The notes under the pieces were generated by a model, which was not told the DNA's origin, did no database searches, and saw nothing but the letters and a program-made list of their open reading frames with translations. Below, piece after piece: positions 45,114 through 54,771 of a stretch of 64,000 nt of DNA. Numbering within the stretch: the first letter of the stretch is position 1; every line of letters starts with the position of its first letter. A program made the position numbers and the translations under genes. The stretch comes from Ulvibacter litoralis (lineage in GTDB: Bacteria > Bacteroidota > Bacteroidia > Flavobacteriales > Flavobacteriaceae): NCBI RefSeq assembly GCF_900102055.1, contig NZ_FNBA01000001.1, positions 186,001-250,000 of the forward strand, read 5' to 3'.

Positions 45114-48100
45114 TTATAGTTTTATAAGTTTTTCTTGTTCTAATCTAATCAAGGCTTGTTTGTATTCTTCAGGAAGCACTTTCACAAAAAACGAAAGTTC
45201 TTTTTCCCATCCTTCTAAAATTCGCTGTGCTTTCGGACTCTGTGTGGCGTTGTAATGATTCTCGATGAGTTGTTTTAGTGTATTGATATCGTCCGTTTCA
45301 GAAACAATTTCTAAATTCAAACCAGCCACATTACAGTGCTTTTTAAAGGTGTTATTTACATCGTATACATATGCAATTCCGCCGCTCATTCCTGCGCCAA
45401 AATTTCGTCCTACTTCTCCTAAAATAACAGCAATACCACCCGTCATATATTCGCAACCATGATCTCCTATTCCTTCCACAACTGCTTGTGCGCCGGAATT
45501 CCGAACACAGAACCGTTCGCCTGCTTTTCCGTTGATGTACACTTCGCCAGCTGTAGCACCATACATGGCTACATTTCCAATAATCACGTTGTCTTCAGGA
45601 ATAATCGTTGCTGTTTCTGGCACTCTAACAATGAGTTTGGCTCCTGAAAGTCCTTTCCCGATATAATCATTGGTGTTTCCGGTTACTACCAGCGTTAACC
45701 CTTTGGTTGCAAAGGCTCCAAAACTTTGGCCTGCAGAACCTTCAAAATTTATTTTCAATGTGTTTTCGGGCAAGCCTTGTGCGCCGTAGATTTTAGAAAT
45801 TTCATTACTTAAAATAGCACCAATTGCACGGTCTTTATTGGTGATTTTAAAATCTAAACTGGTTTTTTCTTTTCTGAACAAAGCAGGATGTGCTTTCCGA
45901 ATAATTTCAAAATCTAACGACTTCTCCAAATTGTGATTTTGAGTTGTTGTGTTGTATAGTTTTGTTTCTTCGGAAACTTTTACCTTATGAAGAATGGGCG
46001 ATAAATCGATACCATGTGCCTTGTAATAATCGATGGCTTCATTTCGGTTAATTTTCTCAACCTTACCAACCATTTCATCTACTGTTTTGAAACCTAACTG
46101 CGCCATTATTTCGCGTAATTCTTGTGCCACGAAATACATGAAATTTACCACATGCTCTGGCTTTCCTTTAAACTTCTTCCGCAGTTCTGGATTTTGGGTT
46201 GCAATTCCGACAGGACAGGTATTTAAATGACACACGCGCATCATCACACATCCTGAAGCCACCAACGGAGCCGTTGCAAATCCAAATTCTTCGGCTCCTA
46301 ACAAACACGCAATGGCCACATCGCGCCCCGTTTTTAATTGTCCGTCGCATTCAACCACGATACGGTTTCGTAAATTATTCATCACCAAGGTTTGTTGTGC
46401 TTCCGCAAGTCCCAACTCCCAAGGCAATCCTGCGTGTTTTAAAGACGTTAATGGTGACGCTCCTGTACCGCCATCAAAACCAGATATAAGAACTACATCT
46501 GCTTTGGCTTTAGCCACTCCAGCCGCTACGGTACCAACGCCGACTTCAGAAACAAGTTTTACATTAATACGAGCGGTTCGGTTTGCCGATTTTAAATCGT
46601 AAATTAATTGTGATAAATCTTCTATCGAATAAATATCGTGATGCGGCGGCGGTGATATGAGTCCAACATAGGGTGTTGAATTTCTTGTTTTGGCAATTTC
46701 AGGATTTACCTTCTCTCCTGGTAATTGCCCTCCTTCTCCCGGTTTGGCTCCTTGTGCCATTTTAATTTGTATTTCTGAAGCACTTGTCAAATAATTTGAG
46801 GTGACTCCAAAACGCCCAGAAGCAACTTGTTTAATTGCACTGTTTTTCCAATCTCCGTTCGCATCTTTATAAAAACGAGTTTCATTTTCTCCTCCTTCAC
46901 CCGAATTACTTTTCCCTCCAATACGGTTCATTGCAACTGCCAAATTTTCGTGCGCTTCCTTACTAATAGAACCATACGACATGGCGCCCGTTTTAAAACG
47001 CTTTACAATATTGGTCCAAGGCTCTACCTCTTCAATAGGAATGGGATCGTAGTTGGTAAACTCGAACATTCCACGAATGGTCATTAATTGCTTAGACTGA
47101 TTGTTTATGAGTTCTGAATACTCCTTATACGTTGCAGCAGTATTGGTTCTGACTGATTCTTGCAATTTTGCTATGGATAAAGGGTTGAACATGTGGTGTT
47201 CTTGATTCCGTCTCCATCGATATTCGCCTCCAATTTCTAAGTCTAACTCACCTTCAATGTCGCGACTTTCATAGACCTTTTTATAGCGTTTGCTAATTTC
47301 TTTTTCTATATGATGCAATCCAATTCCTTGAATACGTGTCGCTGTCTTCGGAAAATATTGATTCACAACTTCCGTATTAATTCCAATACACTCAAACAAT
47401 TGAGAACCTCGGTATGAGTTGAGCGTAGAAATTCCAATTTTATTCATCACTTTCAGAATTCCTTTTCCAATGGCTTTGTTGTAATTCTGAATCGCTTCCA
47501 AAGAAGTTATAGCACTACTATTGAAATCTTCTACCTGATCTTCAATAATCTCGTTGACCATATATGGATTAATAGCACTTGCTCCGTACCCAAATAACAA
47601 GGCAAAATGATGCACTTCTCGCGGCTCGGCAGATTCAATAATAAGACTTACTTTGGAACGTTTCCCGAGTCGTTGAAGTCCGCTATTTACATACGAGCAA
47701 GCCAACAAGGCAGGAATTGGCGCCTGTGTTTCGGTTGAATTTCTATCGGAAAGAATTAAGATATTTACACCTGTTCCGGCGGCTTTTGAAGCTTCTTTTA
47801 AAATAGACTCTAACGCTTCTTCCAATCCGTTGTACCCTTTTTCAATGGTGTATAGTATCGAAATAGATGCTACTTTGAAGCCGTCATTATGCAAGCTTTT
47901 TATTTTATCTAAATCCTGTTTTGAAATCACCGGATTCTGAATTTTCAACTTTTTACAATGCGTTTCATTTATTTCAAAGATATTAGCATCGCTTCCTAAT
48001 GTTAGACTAATATCTGTAATAATCTCTTCACGAATTCCGTCCAACGGAGGATTGGTTACTTGTGCAAAAAGCTGTTTGAAATAATTGTACAATAACTGTG

Positions 48101-49616
48101 GCCGTTGCGACAACACGGCAATTGGTGTATCACTTCCCATAGACCCAATGGGTTCTTTACTGTATTGCGCCATCGGTAATATAATGGTGTCAATATCCTC
48201 TTGTGTGTATCCAAAGATGACCTTTCGTTTTTCTAAAGAGGTTTCATTATAAAAAACAGGACAATCGTTATAAGGAATGTTTTTAAGTTGTAATAAATTG
48301 TGGTCTAACCAGTTTCGATACGGATATTTTGACGCGATTCTTTCTTTTATTTCTTCATCATTTACAATTCTCCCTTCATTCATATTCACCAAAAACATTT
48401 TACCAGGTTCTAATCGACCGTGATATTCCACATTCTTAGGATCAATCTCAATTACGCCAATTTCCGAAGACATTATAACGTAGCCATCTTTTGTAACCGA
48501 ATACCGCGAAGGACGTAAACCATTCCTGTCTAAAACGGCACCGATATACTTTCCGTCGGTAAAAGGAATAGAGGCTGGACCATCCCAAGGCTCCATGACA
48601 CACGAATTGAATTCGTAAAATGCTTTTTTGGTATCGGACATTTCAGGGTTTTTCTCCCAAGCCTCTGGTACTAACATCATCATTACTTCAGGAATAGAAC
48701 GACCTGTCATTAATAACAGTTCGACCACCATATCCATAGAAGCCGAATCTGACTTTCCAGGTAGTACGATTGGTAAAATGGCTTTGATTTCTTTTCCAAA
48801 TAGGTCACTTTCCAATAATTCCTGACGCGAATACATTCTAGAAATGTTTCCACGAAGCGTGTTAATTTCTCCATTGTGACACATATAACGGAAAGGTTGC
48901 GCCAAATCCCACGTCGGGAATGTATTGGTAGAAAACCGTTGATGCACCAATGCCAATCTCGTAACGAATAAAGGGTCGGACAACTCTTTATAAAATAATT
49001 TTATGTCTTCAGGAATCAATAAGCCCTTATAAATAATAATTTTTGTGGAAAGACTCGGCAAATAGAAAAACGCGCTTTCAGAGATTTTAGATGCGATAAT
49101 CTCGTGTTCTGTTTTTTTCCGTGCGATGAAAAGCTTCAAATGAAACTGAAACTCACTTTGGTCTTTAGTTTCTTTACCTACAAATATCTGTTTAATGTAA
49201 GGTTGCGTTACGGCAGCAATTTCACCTAGCACAGTTTCATCAACAGGAACATCACGCCACCCAAGTACTTTTAAGCCTTGTTCTTGAAGGTGTTTTTCAA
49301 AAACAGTGATACAAAACGATCGTTGATTGCTCTTTTTAGGTAAAAAAACATTGCTTACTGCATATTCGTTTTCCTTCGGAAGTTTAAAATCACAATTCTT
49401 TACAAAAAATTCGTGCGGAATGTCAATTAAAATCCCTGCACCATCACCCGTTTTTCCATCCGAACTAACGGCACCTCGATGCTCTAAATTTTCTAAAATT
49501 TGAAGCGCTTTATGAATGATATCATTTGACCGAATTCCCTTCAAACTACATATAAATCCTGCGCCACAATTATCGTGTTCAAATTCTGGTAAATAAAGTC
49601 CTTGTTTCTGCATCAT
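45114..49616 (-). CDS. gltB: Glutamate synthase large subunit
   Basis: The 1500-residue enzyme transfers the glutamine amide to 2-oxoglutarate. The N-terminal amidotransferase nucleophile is Cys17 (HDNCGAGF), so a 16-residue propeptide should be removed. The FMN domain contains GLISPPPHHDIYSIEDLSQLI and GFDGGTGASPLTSLKHAG, the 3Fe-4S cysteines are in CVMMRVCHLNTCPVG, and the C-terminal GXGXG domain ends with DHGCEYMTGG. It is the first gene of a glt operon divergent from the PII/amtB genes, which fits shared nitrogen control. Confidence 0.96.
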   Translation of the reverse strand: MMQKQGLYLPEFEHDNCGAGFICSLKGIRSNDIIHKALQILENLEHRGAVSSDGKTGDGAGILIDIPHEFFVKNCDFKLPKENEYAVSNVFLPKKSNQRSFCITVFEKHLQEQGLKVLGWRDVPVDETVLGEIAAVTQPYIKQIFVGKETKDQSEFQFHLKLFIARKKTEHEIIASKISESAFFYLPSLSTKIIIYKGLLIPEDIKLFYKELSDPLFVTRLALVHQRFSTNTFPTWDLAQPFRYMCHNGEINTLRGNISRMYSRQELLESDLFGKEIKAILPIVLPGKSDSASMDMVVELLLMTGRSIPEVMMMLVPEAWEKNPEMSDTKKAFYEFNSCVMEPWDGPASIPFTDGKYIGAVLDRNGLRPSRYSVTKDGYVIMSSEIGVIEIDPKNVEYHGRLEPGKMFLVNMNEGRIVNDEEIKERIASKYPYRNWLDHNLLQLKNIPYNDCPVFYNETSLEKRKVIFGYTQEDIDTIILPMAQYSKEPIGSMGSDTPIAVLSQRPQLLYNYFKQLFAQVTNPPLDGIREEIITDISLTLGSDANIFEINETHCKKLKIQNPVISKQDLDKIKSLHNDGFKVASISILYTIEKGYNGLEEALESILKEASKAAGTGVNILILSDRNSTETQAPIPALLACSYVNSGLQRLGKRSKVSLIIESAEPREVHHFALLFGYGASAINPYMVNEIIEDQVEDFNSSAITSLEAIQNYNKAIGKGILKVMNKIGISTLNSYRGSQLFECIGINTEVVNQYFPKTATRIQGIGLHHIEKEISKRYKKVYESRDIEGELDLEIGGEYRWRRNQEHHMFNPLSIAKLQESVRTNTAATYKEYSELINNQSKQLMTIRGMFEFTNYDPIPIEEVEPWTNIVKRFKTGAMSYGSISKEAHENLAVAMNRIGGKSNSGEGGENETRFYKDANGDWKNSAIKQVASGRFGVTSNYLTSASEIQIKMAQGAKPGEGGQLPGEKVNPEIAKTRNSTPYVGLISPPPHHDIYSIEDLSQLIYDLKSANRTARINVKLVSEVGVGTVAAGVAKAKADVVLISGFDGGTGASPLTSLKHAGLPWELGLAEAQQTLVMNNLRNRIVVECDGQLKTGRDVAIACLLGAEEFGFATAPLVASGCVMMRVCHLNTCPVGIATQNPELRKKFKGKPEHVVNFMYFVAQELREIMAQLGFKTVDEMVGKVEKINRNEAIDYYKAHGIDLSPILHKVKVSEETKLYNTTTQNHNLEKSLDFEIIRKAHPALFRKEKTSLDFKITNKDRAIGAILSNEISKIYGAQGLPENTLKINFEGSAGQSFGAFATKGLTLVVTGNTNDYIGKGLSGAKLIVRVPETATIIPEDNVIIGNVAMYGATAGEVYINGKAGERFCVRNSGAQAVVEGIGDHGCEYMTGGIAVILGEVGRNFGAGMSGGIAYVYDVNNTFKKHCNVAGLNLEIVSETDDINTLKQLIENHYNATQSPKAQRILEGWEKELSFFVKVLPEEYKQALIRLEQEKLIKL

Positions 49617-49965
49617 AACATCCTAATTTTAATTGCTATTTTACTCTAATATAACAACTTAAATAGCACACTTCATAATGCAAGAATCATTATTATGAAT
49701 ATCAAAATTTGACTGCTTCTAAAAAATGAAATCAACAATTTGAGGCCCTCAATTTTATCAATCATGCAATGAAAAATTACATGAAACTCAGCATTTATAT
49801 CATTTTTTTCTCAACTCTTCTTCAATTTCACCTAAAAATTCACATCAAAAACACCAAAATTTGAATTAATTTTCAAAATTTAAATTGAAAATATATAAAA
49901 AATCAACTTAAAATAAGCACACCCCTTAAAAAAACACACTATAAATTAATAATACTATAAATTTC

Positions 49966-50012
49966 AAACATTACCCCTATTTTTTATAGGGGTAATGTTT
50001 CATTTTTTATAT
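49966..50012 (+). promoter_or_regulatory. Strong palindrome upstream of the PII gene (operator or terminator)
   Basis: AAACATTACCCCTAT (49966-49980) is perfectly complementary to ATAGGGGTAATGTTT (49986-50000) across five T. A T-rich tail follows rightward, so as RNA it would work as an intrinsic terminator. It lies upstream of the candidate PII promoter and in a spacer between two divergent nitrogen operons, so an operator is equally possible. Confidence 0.7.
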
Positions 50013-50083
50013 TTTTATCAAAAAATTTGAAAAATTTATTTAAGTATTATTCATTTTAAACACCAACTTAAAAACAGTCTTTT

Positions 50084-50116
50084 TTTGCCCAAAAATCACA
50101 ATTCAAAGTAGCTTTT
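50084..50116 (+). promoter_or_regulatory. Candidate promoter of the PII-amtB operon
   Basis: TTTG (50084-50087) is followed after 21 bases by TAGCTTTT (50109-50116), one mismatch from TAnnTTTG. Transcription would begin about 80 bases before the PII start codon. Confidence 0.4.
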
Positions 50117-50202
50117 TTCACCTACTAAAAGAAGCTAGTTATTTCAATCATTTTTCAATTTAAATACACTAAAAAAAAACAACAATTAGCAACCTATAAT
50201 TC

Positions 50203-50541
50203 ATGAAAAAAATTGAAGCAATTATTCGGAAATCAAAATACAGCGCAGTTAAAGATGCACTGCACGATGTAGGCATCAATTTCTTCTCTTATTGGGACGT
50301 CACCGGACTAGGAAACGAGAAAGAAGGACACGTATATAGAGGTATTTCTTATAGTACGAGCGACATTCAGCGCAGATATCTTTCTATTGTAGTAAATGAC
50401 AAGTTTGAAGAAGATGCAATTAACGCAATTTTAAAAGCGGCGGCTACCGGTGAAGTTGGTGATGGAAAAATATTTGTTTCAGAAATAAAAGACTGCTACC
50501 GAATACGAACAGGAGAAAAAGGCGCAAATACCTTAGAATAA
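50203..50541 (+). CDS. PII-family nitrogen regulatory protein (GlnK-like)
   Basis: The 112-residue PII protein begins MKKIEAIIRKSK and keeps the T-loop Tyr in EGHVYRGISY, the position modified by uridylylation in enterobacteria. The second PII signature is TGEVGDGKIFV and the C-terminus RIRTGEKG binds nucleotide. It should bind ATP/ADP and 2-oxoglutarate and block AmtB when nitrogen is sufficient. Its position 20 bases before amtB is the classical glnK-amtB pair. Confidence 0.93.
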   Translation: MKKIEAIIRKSKYSAVKDALHDVGINFFSYWDVTGLGNEKEGHVYRGISYSTSDIQRRYLSIVVNDKFEEDAINAILKAAATGEVGDGKIFVSEIKDCYRIRTGEKGANTLE

Positions 50542-50561
50542 ATCATCAGTAACAACTCACT

Positions 50562-51794
50562 ATGGAATTATTTACAATAAATAATGTATGGATGATGATC
50601 TGTACAGCACTTGTTTTCTTTATGCATCTTGGCTTTTCACTTTTAGAAATTGGATTGACAAGACAAAAAAACACCATCAACATCCTCTTTAAAAACACAT
50701 TTATCATCACCGTTGGTCTTTTGCTATATGCAATTGTAGGCTTTAACCTTATGTATCCTGGAGATTTTAATGGATTTTTAGGGTTTGCTGGTCTCGGACT
50801 AGAAGCACCCTTAAATGCAGCTGGAACGTTAGATCTTACGTATAACGAAGGCTATACGTATTGGACCGACTTTTTATTTCAAGGCATGTTTGCAGCTACC
50901 GCAGCCACAATTGTTTCTGGTGCCGTAGCAGAACGCATTAAAATTGTTCCTTTTATGTATTTCGTGATATTTTATGTAGGAATTGTATATCCAATCGCTG
51001 GTTCTTGGAAATGGGGCGGCGGATTTCTACAACAATTAGAAACCCCTTTTTACGATTTTGCAGGTTCAACATTGGTACACTCTGTAGGAGGATGGGCTGC
51101 TTTGGTAGCGGTTTATTTACTTGGCTCCCGCATTGGAAAGTATAAAGACGGAAAACCACAGGCCATTCCCGGACACAACATTCCATTAGCAATGACCGGA
51201 GTATTAATCCTTTGGCTAGGATGGTTTGGATTTAATGGAGGCTCTGTATTATCTGCAAATCCTGAAGCTACTTCCTTAACCTTAGTAACGACTTGCTTAG
51301 CAGCTGCTGCAGGAGGAGTTGTAGCCTTCATGGTATCGACAATTTTACACAAAAACCTAGATTTAACGATGTTTTTAAATGGTATTCTTGGCGGACTGGT
51401 AGGTATTACCGCTGGCGCAGACCAGATGAGTCCAATGGATGCCATACTTATTGGTGGAGTTGCAGGAGCCATTATCGTTTTTGCCGTTTCTTTTATCGAT
51501 AAGTTAAAATTAGATGATCCTGTAGGTGCTATTGCGGTTCATTTAGTCTGTGGAATTTGGGGAACACTTGCCGTGGGTCTCTTCGGAAACTTAGCAGGTT
51601 TCGCACAACTTGTAAGCCAGTTAATTGGTATTGGCGTCTATGCGGTATTTTGCACAAGCACTTCATTTATTATTTTATTTGCACTGAAAAAAACCATGGG
51701 AATTAGAGTCTCAGAAATTGAAGAATTTGAAGGCCTTGATGCACATGAACACGGTATGGATGCCTACCCAGACTTTAGACTGAATGAGCATTGA
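50562..51794 (+). CDS. amtB: Ammonium transporter
   Basis: The 410-residue Amt/Rh-family membrane protein has about 11 transmembrane segments. The twin pore His residues are in LVHSVGGWAALVAVYLLGSR and AVHLVCGIWGTLAVGLFG, and GWFGFNGGS is the family signature. It imports ammonium for glutamine synthetase and glutamate synthase. The cytoplasmic tail ends EHGMDAYPDFRLNEH. No cleavable signal is obvious, unlike some proteobacterial AmtB. Confidence 0.95.
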   Translation: MELFTINNVWMMICTALVFFMHLGFSLLEIGLTRQKNTINILFKNTFIITVGLLLYAIVGFNLMYPGDFNGFLGFAGLGLEAPLNAAGTLDLTYNEGYTYWTDFLFQGMFAATAATIVSGAVAERIKIVPFMYFVIFYVGIVYPIAGSWKWGGGFLQQLETPFYDFAGSTLVHSVGGWAALVAVYLLGSRIGKYKDGKPQAIPGHNIPLAMTGVLILWLGWFGFNGGSVLSANPEATSLTLVTTCLAAAAGGVVAFMVSTILHKNLDLTMFLNGILGGLVGITAGADQMSPMDAILIGGVAGAIIVFAVSFIDKLKLDDPVGAIAVHLVCGIWGTLAVGLFGNLAGFAQLVSQLIGIGVYAVFCTSTSFIILFALKKTMGIRVSEIEEFEGLDAHEHGMDAYPDFRLNEH

Positions 51795-51820
51795 TTAATT
51801 GTTTAAAATTGGTTATTTAG

Positions 51821-51856
51821 AAAAACCGCTACAAATAATTTGTAGCGGTTTTTTGT
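51821..51856. terminator. Bidirectional terminator between amtB and ppc
   Basis: AAAAACCGCTACAAA pairs with TTTGTAGCGGTTTTT (three-base loop), followed rightward by T-rich sequence. The A-run on the other side lets it serve ppc in the leftward direction too. Confidence 0.9.
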
Positions 51857-51878
51857 TTTCTAATATACCACACCTCTG

Positions 51879-54464
51879 TTATGCTGAATTTCTACTCGCA
51901 TTGATATTTCCAAATAGAGATCGGGTGACAATTTTCTCGTAAATTTTGATTTGCTCCTCGTCTCGCACAGGTGCTTTTTCTAATTCTTGAATCTTCTTTA
52001 ATGCAAATTGCTGAATGGTAAGCAACGGCAGCACAATAGACTCGCGAACATCGATTGAAGCTTTCCCTGCTTGTTCATTTTCCATCAATACAGAATATCC
52101 TGTAAGCTTCAGTAATAATCGTTTTGTGGTTTTGTATTCAGTATAAATAATGTTCCAAAAACTTCCAAATTCAGCATCTTCAGCCATATATTTTGTAAGA
52201 TCGAAAAACGATTTAGACAATGACATCATACTGTTTTCAATCAACGTTTTAAAGAAACTAGATTCAGAATACAGTGACACTACTTTATCAAACTGTCCTT
52301 TATCTTCAAAATGTTTTAATGCCGTTCCTACGCCAAAAAATCCTGGCACGTTCTGTTTCAACTGACTCCAAGACCCCACAAAAGGAATGGCTCTCAAGTC
52401 ACTAAAAACCAACGTATCCGATTTTCCTCTTTTGGAAGGTCGGCTTCCAATATTTGTTTTCGCATAGTATTTTAATGTACTCATTCGTTCCAAATACGGC
52501 AAAAACATAGGATGACTTTTAAAAGCTGCATACGTTTCATAACTAATCGTCGCTAACGAATCCATCACTTCAAGCGATGCTTTCGACATGCTTAAATTGG
52601 TTTCGTTCAAGCGATTCGCAATTCCCGAACTTATTAATTGTTCTAGATTATACTGAGACGAATCTAAAGTCCCAAAATTGGAACTAATGGTTTGCCCCTG
52701 AATGGTTAGTTGCACTTCTTTGTCTTCTATGGTAGGTCCTAACGATGCATAAAACTGGTGTGTTTTTCCACCACCTCTCGCTGGAGGTCCTCCACGACCA
52801 TCAAAAAAGATCACCGTTACGTCGTATTTTCTTGAAACTTCGGTCAGCTTCTCTTTGGCTTTAAAAATTGCCCAATTGGCCATTAAATAACCTCCATCTT
52901 TGGTTCCATCACTAAAACCAAGCATGATGGTTTGTTTGTTTCCTCGTTGTTTTAAATGTGCGCTATAGGTTGGATTTGTATACAACTCTTCCATCACCAA
53001 ATGCGCGTTTTCCAAATCGGTAATCGTTTCAAATAACGGCCCAATATCGACGGTCATTTTTTCCTGAAAGGCAATCAACTTTAGCATTGCAAACAATTGC
53101 ATCACGTTTAATGCCGTTTGATTGTTGCTAATAATATAGCGGTTTGCAGCACGCTCTCCATTACTTTCTTGAATGGTTTTTATCGCCTTGATAGTTTCCA
53201 GCGTTTTTAAAACTTCTTCATCTTGAAACAAGGAAATATCTACAGCTCCTTCAACTTTCGATAAAATTGCTATTTGTTCTTTTTCTGAAAGTGAATTATA
53301 ATTCTTCGGAAAGATCTCGCTACCATTTTCAATCAATCCTTCAACCATGGTCGAAAATACACTGTCATGCGCGCGGCTGTCTTGACGAATGTCTAACATC
53401 GCAAAATGAAACCCAAACAAATGAATTTTATTCAGCAAACTATTTAATTCGTTCACATACAGCGATTGGTGCTCTGCGATTACAATTTCTTTAATAGATT
53501 TTAATTCTGAAACAAAAGTGTCAAAACTTGCGTAGCTAATGGCTGAAGGATCTAAAACAGCATCGTATAATTGTTTTTCAATACCAGAGATACGGTCTTC
53601 AACTCCGGTAAACGTTAGTTTTCGTTTTAACGAACGGATGTCTTTGTAATAATTTTTTAAAATGGTTTCTTTCAGTCTTCTCGCAACTTTCAGTGTAGTT
53701 TCTGAAGTTACAAATGGATTTCCATCACGATCTCCTCCTGGCCAAAACCCAATATTAATAATGTCGTTTGCGATTGGTTTTCCGTCAAAAATGTTTTGTT
53801 GAATGTAGTCGTAAACGCTTCCGAAGGACTTATAAAAAACATTTTCCAAATACCAGATCAAACTCACTGCTTCATCGTAAGGGGTTGGTTTTTTATGTTT
53901 GAAAAAAGGCGTTTTCCCTAACTGTGCTAGCAAATCATTAATTTCTAACAAGTTGTTTTTCTTGATAGCCTTCGATAAATCGGTAATGATTCCCAATACA
54001 GAGCCGGGGTAAAACTGTGTGGGATGCGCCGTTAGTACAATTCGCACTTTAAACTCTTCCAAATACTGTTTTAGCTGTTCTTTCTTATTGGTAGAAGTTG
54101 CCGATTCTTTCAAACTTCGAAGTGTTCCAATACCGTCCATATTATTGACAATAGGAAAGGCGGCATCTTCTATTGCATCGAACAAAACAACTTGCCGTTC
54201 GATGTATTGAATAAAACGAAATAACAAACTTATCTGACTCTCGGAAGATCGTCTGGCTTGATACTTATGAAAAAAATCGGTTACAATCTTAGTAGGATTG
54301 TCGCCGTTTTCGAACCCTTTTTGGCAGGTTTCGTGGAAAAGAGGCAATAAAACGCCAGTTTTAGTAATACTATCAAACGGTAATGTCATAAAAATACTAT
54401 TGTAAATTTGGTATTTTGACAATACGTTTTGATTAAATCGGGTAAGTTTAGGTTGTGTAGACAT
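51879..54464 (-). CDS. ppc: Phosphoenolpyruvate carboxylase
   Basis: Ppc makes oxaloacetate from PEP and bicarbonate. Catalytic motifs are LTAHPTQFYPGS, GGDRDGNPFVT and FFDGRGGPPARGGG. I place the start at 54464 (MSTQPKLTRFNQ, 861 residues). The open frame continues 45 codons further to 54599, but that extension is basic, Arg/Phe-rich and unlike the family. The protein ends INASRNSA; the family normally ends in RNTG, so the final residues deviate slightly. Confidence 0.93.
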   Translation of the reverse strand: MSTQPKLTRFNQNVLSKYQIYNSIFMTLPFDSITKTGVLLPLFHETCQKGFENGDNPTKIVTDFFHKYQARRSSESQISLLFRFIQYIERQVVLFDAIEDAAFPIVNNMDGIGTLRSLKESATSTNKKEQLKQYLEEFKVRIVLTAHPTQFYPGSVLGIITDLSKAIKKNNLLEINDLLAQLGKTPFFKHKKPTPYDEAVSLIWYLENVFYKSFGSVYDYIQQNIFDGKPIANDIINIGFWPGGDRDGNPFVTSETTLKVARRLKETILKNYYKDIRSLKRKLTFTGVEDRISGIEKQLYDAVLDPSAISYASFDTFVSELKSIKEIVIAEHQSLYVNELNSLLNKIHLFGFHFAMLDIRQDSRAHDSVFSTMVEGLIENGSEIFPKNYNSLSEKEQIAILSKVEGAVDISLFQDEEVLKTLETIKAIKTIQESNGERAANRYIISNNQTALNVMQLFAMLKLIAFQEKMTVDIGPLFETITDLENAHLVMEELYTNPTYSAHLKQRGNKQTIMLGFSDGTKDGGYLMANWAIFKAKEKLTEVSRKYDVTVIFFDGRGGPPARGGGKTHQFYASLGPTIEDKEVQLTIQGQTISSNFGTLDSSQYNLEQLISSGIANRLNETNLSMSKASLEVMDSLATISYETYAAFKSHPMFLPYLERMSTLKYYAKTNIGSRPSKRGKSDTLVFSDLRAIPFVGSWSQLKQNVPGFFGVGTALKHFEDKGQFDKVVSLYSESSFFKTLIENSMMSLSKSFFDLTKYMAEDAEFGSFWNIIYTEYKTTKRLLLKLTGYSVLMENEQAGKASIDVRESIVLPLLTIQQFALKKIQELEKAPVRDEEQIKIYEKIVTRSLFGNINASRNSA

Positions 54465-54616
54465 CTGCTTTTTAGTTACCCTTAAAAATACTAAAGACTG
54501 CTTACAAACAGCCATTCTAGATGCTTTTTTATGAAAAATTTCACGAAAACGTTTGAGGGAAAAACGAAACCGATTTAAACGAAAACATGAAACATGCAAA
54601 TTAACATATCCTTATA

Positions 54617-54647
54617 TTTTATAGTTATAATATTATCTGTATTTTTG
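54617..54647 (+). promoter_or_regulatory. Promoter of metK
   Basis: TATTTTTG (54640-54647) matches TAnnTTTG exactly. TTTT (54617-54620) stands 19 bases upstream in place of TTTG. A start near 54654 would place the riboswitch at the very 5' end of the transcript. Confidence 0.55.
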
Positions 54648-54659
54648 TAGCCTTAAAAA

Positions 54660-54711
54660 TGAGGAAAGATTTGACTGATTGCAACCTCAAAAAAAAATGC
54701 TAAAGGCAGTG
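54660..54711 (+). ncRNA. SAM-II type riboswitch
   Basis: TGAGG (54660-54664) pairs with CCTCA (54685-54689) as helix P1. The loop contains AGATTTGACTGATTGCAA and the 3' part TGCTAAAGGCAGT, matching the conserved SAM-II core. ACTG (54674-54677) pairs with CAGT (54707-54710) to give the expected pseudoknot helix. It stands before metK, the SAM synthetase gene. It resembles Rfam SAM_alpha (RF00521); a SAM-V relative with the same core is an alternative. Confidence 0.82.
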
Positions 54712-54771
54712 TAAACTTCCTTCGACGTTTTCGTCAAATCGACCTATAATATTATAATTAAAAACCATTTT

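Larger units (their letters stand above)
49617..50202. other. 586-base divergent spacer between gltB and the PII gene
   Basis: The spacer is very AT-rich and rich in AAATTT-like strings. It contains a perfect 15-bp inverted repeat (49966-50000) and a candidate promoter for the PII gene (50084-50116). It also has an imperfect inverted repeat, TAGCTTTTTT against AAAAGAAGCTA (about 50109-50137). I see no ORF worth calling and no clear gltB promoter. Confidence 0.75.
54465..54771 (+). other. 307-base divergent spacer between ppc and metK
   Basis: The metK side holds a promoter and a SAM-II type riboswitch. The ppc side (54465-54600) shows no element I recognise apart from the open extension of the ppc frame. 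Confidence 0.75.

Noticed and set aside
54465-54599. 45-codon N-terminal extension of ppc
   Set aside because: The residues are basic and unlike PEP carboxylase, the family-like sequence starts at MSTQPKLTRFNQ, and the extension runs into the metK upstream region.
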